Below are positions 11,012 to 17,501 of a DNA stretch of 64,000 bases, in pieces. Source of the stretch: Legionella quinlivanii (GTDB lineage Bacteria > Pseudomonadota > Gammaproteobacteria > Legionellales > Legionellaceae). The notes below the pieces were generated by a model. The model ran no database searches and was not told the origin of the DNA. It saw only the letters and a program-made list of their open reading frames with translations. How positions within the stretch are numbered: the stretch's first letter is position 1; every line of letters starts with the position of its first letter. The translations under genes were made by a program, and so were the position numbers. Location of the stretch: positions 381,001-445,000 of the forward strand of contig NZ_UGOX01000001.1 in the NCBI RefSeq assembly GCF_900461555.1, written 5' to 3'.

Positions 11012-11307
11012 ATTGTACTTGCTGAAGTGCGATTAAAGTTTATCGCAAACATCCTGCACAGGGTTGTCTCATATAAAATTATTTTTAATATAAATTGATG
11101 CTCACTTCAGTAAAAGAATGAAAAATAGTAACTAAGAACGGGTTGCTTTAATTGCATTAAAAAATGATGAAAGAATATATGATTAGCATAAAGATTGAAA
11201 AAAATACGATCTAAATATCTCGGCCCGGGATTATTTTTCTCGTGTTTGTTGAAAATTCATTTCTTTGAATTTATGATTGCGCTAGCTGTAGTAAATGGAT
11301 GTAGTTC
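11012..11307. other. AT-rich intergenic region
   Basis: These 296 bases hold no convincing gene, RNA or terminator. The only structure seen is a CTGAAGTG near 11021 matched by CACTTCAG near 11103, too far apart to call a hairpin. The composition is as AT-rich as the flanking accessory genes. Confidence 0.4.
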
Positions 11308-12513
11308 ATGACATTGTATGAGTTAAAATACATTATAGAAGAAATCATATCAGCCTATCATCAGAATAAGTACAATCTTTTAATGGATTCAATTAATCGG
11401 ATTCTGGACTGTAATTTGACTAGTTCCATTGAAAAAATGACAAGTCTTACTATTTTACTGGAGGGATTATATAAACATTCTTGGACTTTATTTTCTCCTG
11501 AACAATTAAAAAATCTTAGAATGATGAGATGGTCTAATCATTATGGAACGCCAACAGTCCCGTTTCTTCTTACATTTAGCTCTCAGATTAATCAAGTTTG
11601 CAACTCTCTCAGGTCAGGAGGTTCAACACTTGTCAATTTAGAGGCTCTCAAAGCCTCCCCCTTATATATCATAGATCATATAAATCAGGTGTTGGTAAAA
11701 CCTAATTCAATATTTGAAATCGCTATACCACAGCTTTTACAGTCAAACGAAGCTTTTATCAAAACCCATAATCCGCAGGGCGGTTTTGTTGTAAAACCCT
11801 GTGACATTATTTCAGAGCAATTCCTTTTACATGCTGGACAATGCTATCAAAACAATGGAGCTGTATTGGAAATTGGAGCTGGTTTTGGAGCTGCATCACT
11901 TTTAGCGGGTTCAAAGGGTGTTAAAGTTTTTTGCAATGATATTTCTGCAGAAAATCTTGCTGTAGTTAAGCAACTTCATCTAAACCAGACAAAAGAAGGC
12001 ATCACTGCCTCTGGAGATGCTTCTGAGTTCATATTAATACCAGGTGATTTTCCAGATGAATTATTCAGCCTACCCAAGAACTATTTCGATGCAATATTAA
12101 TTAGTCGAGTCTTACATTTTTTTAAAGGAGAAAAAATAGATAAGGCGGTTTCATTTGCGGCCAAATTATTAAAGCCGGGTGGAAAGTTATATATTACTTG
12201 TGAAACTCCATATTTGAAAAATTGGCAGAGCTTTTTGTCTGAGTATGAGAAAAGATTAAAGGATAATATCGAATGGCCTGGGGAAATTACTAATCCGGCC
12301 GATTATGAATGCAGTGGTAGAGTAAGCTCCTTGCCATCTTTTGTGCATTGGATGACTAAAGAAGTTCTTGAGCGAACATTAGGGCGAGCAGATTTAATTT
12401 TAGATTATTCAACTTACATTAACAGGAAGGAGCAATTTCCAGATGACTTGATATTATCAGAATATGGTAAAGAGAGTGTAGGAATTATAGGAGCAAGGAA
12501 AAGTCCATGTTGA
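11308..12513 (+). CDS. SAM-dependent methyltransferase
   Basis: This 401-residue protein has a class I methyltransferase fold in its second half. Motif I is VLEIGAGFGAAS at about residues 189-200, followed by an acidic residue after the next strand (FCNDIS) that would bind the SAM ribose. A motif IV-like YFDAILISRVLHFF and a post-motif KLLKPGGKLYIT follow. Residues 1-180 are mostly helical and unrecognised, and probably determine the substrate, which cannot be read from the sequence. A GGATG lies just ahead of the ATG. The gene overlaps the next by 7 bases, and a third follows after one base, so this is the head of a three-gene operon with an unknown protein and a VUT-family transporter. The AT-rich composition suggests acquired DNA. 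Confidence 0.82.
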   Translation: MTLYELKYIIEEIISAYHQNKYNLLMDSINRILDCNLTSSIEKMTSLTILLEGLYKHSWTLFSPEQLKNLRMMRWSNHYGTPTVPFLLTFSSQINQVCNSLRSGGSTLVNLEALKASPLYIIDHINQVLVKPNSIFEIAIPQLLQSNEAFIKTHNPQGGFVVKPCDIISEQFLLHAGQCYQNNGAVLEIGAGFGAASLLAGSKGVKVFCNDISAENLAVVKQLHLNQTKEGITASGDASEFILIPGDFPDELFSLPKNYFDAILISRVLHFFKGEKIDKAVSFAAKLLKPGGKLYITCETPYLKNWQSFLSEYEKRLKDNIEWPGEITNPADYECSGRVSSLPSFVHWMTKEVLERTLGRADLILDYSTYINRKEQFPDDLILSEYGKESVGIIGARKSPC

Positions 12514-13010
12514 GTAGTACATTAGCCTGGTGGAATATTATCGTTCTTACTATTAAAGAATTTTTTAGTGAACGTGCTGATAAACCTCAATTTGAAATTG
12601 TTGATTTGTATGAGTGTAGTAAAACTAAATATACAAAAGCAGTCATTAAACTATCTCAAAGGCATATAATTGAAAAAAATATTAGCGACATAGTTGTTGA
12701 TAACAATTTTATTGAGTGTTTAGACAAAAAAACAGTTCGCACTTTAACTTATATAGCCACCGTTGAAAGATTGAAACCAGACTACACGATTATCACCCAA
12801 CAAATGAGGGATGAGGTGGAAGGGTATATGCTTGAATTAAAATCAAAAAATGGAAGGGAAACTATCACAGGAACCCCTACAGAAATTTCTAAGGATAAAG
12901 ATCTGATTTCTAAGCTTAATCCAATTGATGCTAACCGAGTAGGATATATGGCAGGAGTATCTGACACTGTAAAAGACTATAAAAATACAAAAGCTCATTT
13001 GGAGAAATAA
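12507..13010 (+). CDS. Hypothetical protein in methyltransferase-transporter operon
   Basis: I do not recognise this 167-residue protein. The ATG at 12507 overlaps the methyltransferase stop (ATGTTGA) and has AAGGAAAA upstream, which indicates translational coupling. After a short hydrophobic N-terminus (AWWNIIVLTI), the protein is soluble and rich in Lys and Ile. A distinctive C-terminal segment reads NPIDANRVGYMAGVSD. No transmembrane helix other than the possible N-terminal anchor is apparent. It sits between a methyltransferase and a transporter in a tight AT-rich operon, so it probably acts in the same process. Confidence 0.65.
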   Translation: MLSSTLAWWNIIVLTIKEFFSERADKPQFEIVDLYECSKTKYTKAVIKLSQRHIIEKNISDIVVDNNFIECLDKKTVRTLTYIATVERLKPDYTIITQQMRDEVEGYMLELKSKNGRETITGTPTEISKDKDLISKLNPIDANRVGYMAGVSDTVKDYKNTKAHLEK

Positions 13011-13011
13011 T

Positions 13012-13734
13012 TTGCAAAGCATGCTCTTAGATAAATTAAGTTCTAAAAGGCAATATAAGTATCCACTACTCCTCTTGGGACTGTATCTTACAGCCTTACT
13101 CGCCACTGTCTGTCTGGCTAGTAGAATTACTCAGATTGGCCCTATGCTTGAGCCAGGGGGAATTTTTATCTTTCCATTTACTTTTTGCATATGTGATATT
13201 GTGGGTGAGGTTTATGGGTATACTTATCCACGGTTATTCATTTGGATTGGAATCATTTCCGAGGTTTTGTTCTCACTGATTGTTATCGGCGTTTCTCATT
13301 TGCCTGCTCCTGAGTTTTTAACCGAAGTGGATGCTTATAAAATTGTTTTTGATCCAACGCTGAGATATGTTTGTTCAGGGCTTCTTGGGTTATTCGTTGG
13401 TGAATTCGCAAATATTTACATCTTAGCGAAATGGAAAATTCACTTAAAGGGGCGGCTTTATCTTTTAAGAAGTTTATTATCAACAGTTTTTGGTCAAGCT
13501 ATATTAACAGTAATTGTTGATTTACTTAATTACTCTGGAGTTATTAAAGGAAGTGATTTATTTTGGATGATGTTATGCGGTTTTTTTTGGAAATTTTGTT
13601 GTGCACTAATTATGGTCTTCCCATCTTGGATTTTAGTTAAATATTTAAAAAAAATTGAAAATGTAGATCATTACGATATTCACACCAATTTTAATCCATT
13701 TGTTTTAGAAATGAAGGAGGTTAGGTTGATTTAA
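13012..13734 (+). CDS. VUT-family (DUF165/YhhQ-like) queuosine-precursor-type transporter
   Basis: This 240-residue integral membrane protein has about six hydrophobic segments. It carries the family's N-terminal pattern, PLMLEPGGIFIFPFTFCICDIVGEVYG or close to it: the glycine-rich turn, then the conserved CDIVGEVYGY near residue 60. VUT-family proteins such as E. coli YhhQ import 7-deazaguanine queuosine precursors. The substrate of this paralogue is inferred, and its operon with a methyltransferase leaves room for another one. The start is taken as TTG at 13012 because GGAG at 13001-13004 is correctly spaced; an ATG at 13021 would be 16 bases from it. The gene's end overlaps the convergent repressor by 4 bases. 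Confidence 0.82.
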   Translation: MQSMLLDKLSSKRQYKYPLLLLGLYLTALLATVCLASRITQIGPMLEPGGIFIFPFTFCICDIVGEVYGYTYPRLFIWIGIISEVLFSLIVIGVSHLPAPEFLTEVDAYKIVFDPTLRYVCSGLLGLFVGEFANIYILAKWKIHLKGRLYLLRSLLSTVFGQAILTVIVDLLNYSGVIKGSDLFWMMLCGFFWKFCCALIMVFPSWILVKYLKKIENVDHYDIHTNFNPFVLEMKEVRLI

Positions 13735-14366
13735 TACTGGATTCTTACCTCTATCAATATTCCAATAATCTTATCATCTTTATTGTCAAGCTTAACCAAG
13801 CTCATGTTTTCACTAGTTTCTTGCATTTTGATGAAATTGTTCTGTTGCTCAATAAATAGTCTATTAAACAGAATTTGATCGCTTCCCTTTCTATAAACAA
13901 TTACAAAATCTCTATCTTTTGGGATTTTTGCTACATCAAATATTAAAAAGGAGTTTAAAGGAAACAATGGCTCCATTGAGCTGTTATTCATAATCAGAGC
14001 AAACGAGCCTTGTGAGACATGTTGGTTAATCCATAATGTTTCATCTTCTTCAGAAAAACATGAGGGCCATGATTTTAATAATTCCCAATCTATGATCGGA
14101 ACAGTTTGTATCTTTAAATCAGATTTTAATTCCTCTGATATTTTTATTGTCATTGGCGTAAAGCCTAATAGCTCCTCTTGAGTAATGGAGAAATAATTAG
14201 CTATGGCCGATAATGCTTTCTTTCGTGGCTTTTTTGTTGAGCCCGCTAAAATGTGGTGAATGGTTGGTTGAGGTATTTGAGTTAATCTGGCTAACTCACT
14301 AACCGTCAAATTCCCATGAATACGCATTAAATGAGTCAGATTAGTAATTAGGTCATTTTCTTTCAT
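13731..14366 (-). CDS. XRE-family repressor with S24/LexA-like C-terminal domain
   Basis: This 211-residue protein resembles phage CI/C2 repressors. Residues about 8-65 form a helix-turn-helix (TVSELARLTQIPQPTIHHILAG). Residues about 95-205 form an S24-like domain, with NSSMEPLFP in the position of the usual GDSMEP motif containing the nucleophilic serine. Where self-cleaving family members have the catalytic lysine (VKRL), this protein reads FNRL, so autoproteolysis is doubtful and it may instead sense a ligand or act through dimerisation. It is transcribed divergently from the small peptide gene across an intergenic region with two strong palindromes. It therefore probably represses that operon and itself. 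The AT-rich composition matches the neighbouring accessory genes. Confidence 0.85.
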   Translation of the reverse strand: MKENDLITNLTHLMRIHGNLTVSELARLTQIPQPTIHHILAGSTKKPRKKALSAIANYFSITQEELLGFTPMTIKISEELKSDLKIQTVPIIDWELLKSWPSCFSEEDETLWINQHVSQGSFALIMNNSSMEPLFPLNSFLIFDVAKIPKDRDFVIVYRKGSDQILFNRLFIEQQNNFIKMQETSENMSLVKLDNKDDKIIGILIEVRIQY

Positions 14367-14396
14367 GAATTATTTAATAAATTTATTCTATTGCGA

Positions 14397-14426
14397 TTGA
14401 CAAGTAGTATTGCATACTTGTAAATT
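14397..14426 (+). promoter_or_regulatory. Promoter of the peptide/ATP-grasp operon
   Basis: A perfect -35 TTGACA (14397-14402) is followed after 18 bases by TAAATT (14421-14426), a 4/6 match to the -10 consensus. The spacer contains CAAGTA...TACTTG. On the opposite strand a second TTGACA (complement at 14428-14433) could serve the repressor gene, making two facing, overlapping promoters. Confidence 0.6.
14401..14420. promoter_or_regulatory. Candidate operator 1 (inverted repeat in promoter spacer)
   Basis: CAAGTA and TACTTG form 6-base inverted arms separated by 8 bases, lying between the -35 and -10 of the + strand promoter. A dimeric XRE repressor bound here would block RNA polymerase. The adjacent repressor gene is the natural candidate binder. 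Confidence 0.5.
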
Positions 14427-14431
14427 ATGTC

Positions 14432-14455
14432 AATTTGAATAATGTTATTCAAATT
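14432..14455. promoter_or_regulatory. Candidate operator 2 (24-bp palindrome)
   Basis: AATTTGAATAA and TTATTCAAATT form 11-base perfect arms around a central TG, located at the predicted transcription start of the + strand operon and over the -35 of the repressor's own promoter. A further half-site (TTTATTCAAA) lies just downstream at about 14454-14463. Position and symmetry fit repressor binding; the binder is inferred. Confidence 0.6.
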
Positions 14456-14485
14456 TATTCAAAACGTATTTAATAAGGAGCAAAT

Positions 14486-14677
14486 ATGGATGATCAACCA
14501 GAGCGTGTTTTGGCGTACCAGTTGGCTTTAACGATTGATGATGAAGCGTTGATGAAGGTGGCTCGGCGTTGTGATCGGCGTAGTTTTCGTCATTTGTTGG
14601 AAGCTCGGGTCAGGGATAATCAGAAGAAGATGTTGACTATGATTTTTCCTCCCTCCAGTCATTTTTATTTTATATAA
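14486..14677 (+). CDS. Small peptide, possible RiPP (graspetide-type) precursor
   Basis: This is a 63-residue peptide with a strong ribosome site (AAGGAG at 14475-14480) placed 5 bases before the ATG, directly under the operator-controlled promoter. Residues about 14-26 (ALTIDDEALMKVA) resemble the LSDDELxxVA segment seen in leader peptides of many ribosomal peptide natural products, and are followed by RRCDRR instead of GG. The C-terminal part ends with PPSSHFYFI. The ATP-grasp ligase gene starts 35 bases downstream. Against the precursor idea, there is no obvious core dense in Thr/Ser/Lys and Asp/Glu. A small regulatory protein is the alternative. That the gene is real is well supported by the ribosome site and the promoter. 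Confidence 0.6.
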   Translation: MDDQPERVLAYQLALTIDDEALMKVARRCDRRSFRHLLEARVRDNQKKMLTMIFPPSSHFYFI

Positions 14678-14712
14678 GAACATTTGTCACAAATAGCTTT
14701 AAGGAAGAAGTA

Positions 14713-15870
14713 ATGAAGTTTTTAATTCCTACCGATTTGAATGATACCCATACCTTATTCGTGAAGTTTGCTCTTGAGCGTATTAATCATGAGGTGAGAT
14801 TGCTCTATCCTGCAGATTATCCCACTCGCCAGACTAATTCAGTGTATATCAAAAAAGGGGAATATGAGTGGCGTTGTTCGGATTCCTATGAGTCGGTCCT
14901 CAATAATCACTATGATGTGGTATGGTGGCGCGGAATTAGAACATTCATTCCGCGGGAGGCTTTGCATGCGGATGATTATGAATTCACTCTCAAAGAAAAT
15001 GCCTTATTTTATGATTCTTTGTTTGAAAATTTGAATGACGATGCCTGGTGGGTGAATAGTAAAGAAGCCTCTAATCGAGCACGTTCCAAATTATTACAAT
15101 TGAAATTAGCTCAGGAATGCGGGCTGTTGGTACCTTACACCTTATGCTCCAATGATCCTTTGGAGATTCGCCATTTTGTTATTCACAACGAAGATAAGAC
15201 CGGAGTCATTTATAAGCCCTTGACTACCTCTTGCTGGCATGAAGAAAAACAAATCAAAATGACTAATCCATCACAAGTCCGATTTTTGGGATTACCTCAG
15301 AATAAGGTTTTGCAATTGAATCCCGGGATTTATCAGATGGAAGTTAAAAAGGATTATGAAATTGTAGTCAATTGCTACGGCGATTTTATGGTTGCCGCGA
15401 AACTTGTAGATCGCTCTCCTGAAGAGGCGGCGTTAAGCTGGCAGACTATTGCGCAAGGGCGAGTTGACGCTGAGCCTTATGAAGCCCCTGCAGAGTTACA
15501 AAAGAAATTACGTTTGCTGATGTCAAGATTAGGCTTGGTTTATGGCTCTTTCAGCTTTATCCGCGATAATGAAGGACAGTATATTTTTAATGAAGTGCAT
15601 GATGACAGACAAATTCTCTGGCTTGAGGAATGTAATCCGGAGTTCAGAATATTGGATATTTTTGTGCAGTTTTTGCAGGCGAAAACTACAAAATTCAAAT
15701 GGCAGCCGAAAAAATTTCAGCATAGCCTGGAGCGTTATAGAGGGCAAGTTAGCAGCGCATTTACCGAAAACAGAGATTATCGATTGGATTTGAACAATTT
15801 GCCCTTCGAGTCAATGGATTATGTTATGAAAATTACCTATGACAAAGATTGGTGGCGTCCATACGAATAG
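14713..15870 (+). CDS. MvdD/graspetide-type ATP-grasp ligase
   Basis: This 385-residue protein matches the ATP-grasp enzymes that close ester or amide rings in microviridin-like peptides (graspetides). The N-terminal pre-ATP-grasp domain shows the family pattern DxxxTLFVKFAL, NHEVRLL and YPADYP, then DVVWWRG where the family has WWRR. Residues about 115-150 read WWVNSKEASNRARSKLLQLK and VPYTLCSND, and the ATP-binding lysine is in GVIYKPL. The metal-binding tail, usually ExNPxGQxxWLE, is EVHDDRQILWLE here, so a usual Asn ligand is His, which may mean altered activity. AAGGAAG lies just upstream of the ATG. Such enzymes act in the cytoplasm on a leader-bearing precursor, and the 63-residue peptide immediately upstream is the obvious candidate. 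The enzyme family is clear; the product is unknown. Confidence 0.82.
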   Translation: MKFLIPTDLNDTHTLFVKFALERINHEVRLLYPADYPTRQTNSVYIKKGEYEWRCSDSYESVLNNHYDVVWWRGIRTFIPREALHADDYEFTLKENALFYDSLFENLNDDAWWVNSKEASNRARSKLLQLKLAQECGLLVPYTLCSNDPLEIRHFVIHNEDKTGVIYKPLTTSCWHEEKQIKMTNPSQVRFLGLPQNKVLQLNPGIYQMEVKKDYEIVVNCYGDFMVAAKLVDRSPEEAALSWQTIAQGRVDAEPYEAPAELQKKLRLLMSRLGLVYGSFSFIRDNEGQYIFNEVHDDRQILWLEECNPEFRILDIFVQFLQAKTTKFKWQPKKFQHSLERYRGQVSSAFTENRDYRLDLNNLPFESMDYVMKITYDKDWWRPYE

Positions 15871-15920
15871 CGCTGGAGATTAAAGATTGGAATCAAGTGG
15901 CGCCTGAAATTTGTCAAACC

Positions 15921-16062
15921 TCTTCGCAGCATGTTTCTGATGAAAGCAATAAAATCGAAAGATCTGCTTGAAATCATGTATGAACGGGAATTTGTTAACT
16001 ATCTGCAAGAATGGTGGCATTTTTCATAGGGTGATAGATTATCGGCTTCTCGTTCATGGAAA
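15921..16062 (+). pseudogene. Decayed C-terminus of a VanX/DdpX-like D-Ala-D-Ala dipeptidase
   Basis: Translating this stretch in the frame that follows the ATP-grasp stop gives KSKDLLEIMYEREFVNYLQEWWHFS, a stop at 16027-16029, then GDRLSA. FVNYxxEWWHFSxGDR is the zinc-binding C-terminal signature of M15D dipeptidases (VanX, DdpX, PcgL). The stop falls exactly where these enzymes have Tyr. The upstream part of the family pattern (QHVSDESNK) appears only in a different frame, so at least one frameshift and one nonsense change are present, and the N-terminal two thirds are absent. It is a non-functional remnant, perhaps of a gene once linked to the peptide module. Confidence 0.7.
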
Positions 16063-16189
16063 GTTGCTTCATTACCTCATTTTTCCAATCTTTGTATACT
16101 GTTCTGATAGCAAGTGATGAGCTACTCCTGTACCCAGGACAATAATTCAAAGGCCGAACAGCTAATAATCGGCCAGAGGTCAACAGGTC

Positions 16190-17197
16190 CTAATTATCCA
16201 AAACAATACGATATCGTGCTTTACCTGAGCGTAGATGATCCAGGGCTTTATTTACGTCTTTCATTGCAAAGTGTTCAGTCATGGGCATGATGTTGTGTCG
16301 TGCGCAGAATTGCAGCATGTCTTCAATGGTAGCGGGGCTGCCGAGAGGTGAGCCTGAGATACTGCGCTGAGCCATAATCAGTTGCATTGATTGTGCAGGA
16401 ATAGGCGCAGAGGTTACACCCACTGTATGAAAGCGTCCATGTGGAGCAAGCGCATTAATGTAGGCTGACCAATCCAGATTAGCATTAGTGGTGTTCATAA
16501 TAAAGTCAAGCTGTCCTGCAAGTGCTTCAATTGCTTTTGGATCTTTTGAATTAACGACATGATGCGCGCCCATTTCTCTGGCTTCTGCTTCTTTGCCAGG
16601 GGAAGAGGAAAAGGCTGTAACTTCACATCCCCATTTGTTAAGAAACTGTAATGCTAAATGACCTAACCCGCCAATACCAATAACGCCTACGCGATGAGTA
16701 GGGGAGACTTCAAATTGCACAATAGGATTGAATACAGTAATTCCACCGCAGAATAATGGACCGGCATTTTTAGCGTCAATCGTATCGGGTAATGCGATTG
16801 CCCATTCTGAGTTACAACGCACTGTATCTGCAAATCCACCGTGTCGCCCGATTATCGTTTGTTCTGCGGTTCCACAAAGATTATGATTACCGCTGAGACA
16901 ACGATGGCAATGCATGCAGCTTCCACTAAACCAACCCAGGCCTACCCGCTGTCCGATTTTCAAATTTTTAACATGCTCTCCGACAGCCTTAACCGTGCCT
17001 ATGACTTCATGACCAGGAACAATCGGATAATTACTGAACCCCCATTCATTATCAATCATAGCCAAATCTGAATGGCAAATGCCGCATGATTCTACTTTAA
17101 TATCAACTTGATCTGCACCAATTTCACCTAAATCATATTCAAAAGGAGAAAGTTGACTGGATTTTTCGCTGGTTGCATAGGCATGGACTTTGGTCAT
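16190..17197 (-). CDS. Zinc-dependent alcohol dehydrogenase, CAD/YahK-type
   Basis: This 335-residue medium-chain dehydrogenase should reduce aldehydes with NADPH in the cytoplasm. The catalytic zinc ligands are in CGICHSD and GHE (GHEVIGTV), and the structural zinc cluster is CMHCHRCLSGNHNLC. The nucleotide-binding turn is GVIGIGGLGHLALQ. The WFSGSC and IIGRHGGFAD segments match the YahK/cinnamyl-alcohol subgroup. The start is placed at 17197 (MTKVHAYA) because AAAGGGAA precedes it; the frame stays open to 17233 but without a ribosome site. It is a single gene, divergent from the ankyrin gene. Confidence 0.9.
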   Translation of the reverse strand: MTKVHAYATSEKSSQLSPFEYDLGEIGADQVDIKVESCGICHSDLAMIDNEWGFSNYPIVPGHEVIGTVKAVGEHVKNLKIGQRVGLGWFSGSCMHCHRCLSGNHNLCGTAEQTIIGRHGGFADTVRCNSEWAIALPDTIDAKNAGPLFCGGITVFNPIVQFEVSPTHRVGVIGIGGLGHLALQFLNKWGCEVTAFSSSPGKEAEAREMGAHHVVNSKDPKAIEALAGQLDFIMNTTNANLDWSAYINALAPHGRFHTVGVTSAPIPAQSMQLIMAQRSISGSPLGSPATIEDMLQFCARHNIMPMTEHFAMKDVNKALDHLRSGKARYRIVLDN

Positions 17198-17501
17198 GAT
17201 AATTCCCTTTGAGGTTGGTATTTTTAAAGCCATAGAATTTATTAGAAATAAGATTGGCAGAGCATTGGCTGCTTGTCAAATTAGGGGAAACGCATTTACA
17301 AGCACATTTTCGCATCGAAAATGCCTAAGTACGCCCTTATACAGCACAGCCTAATGAAAAGGAAATTAATAATATTCCCATTTTTGAAAATAATGTCCGC
17401 CTATCGATTCAAAAGAACAAAGTGAATTGGCTTATTGTCCTTTCCTCATTGCCATTCCAACTATTTCAAAAGATAATGAAATTTTATAGTTAAGGATATC
17501 T
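17198..17501. other. Divergent intergenic region with hairpin
   Basis: About 300 bases separate the dehydrogenase and ankyrin genes. The one clear structure is CATTTTCG-CAT-CGAAAATG at 17305-17323, a perfect 8-base stem with a 3-base loop. It has no T-run on either side, so it is more likely a protein-binding palindrome than a terminator. Promoters for both genes must lie here, but I cannot place them. Confidence 0.4.

Noticed and set aside
15995..16183. Minus-strand frame of 62 codons
   Set aside because: It is antisense to the dipeptidase remnant, has no ribosome site and no similarity I can recognise.
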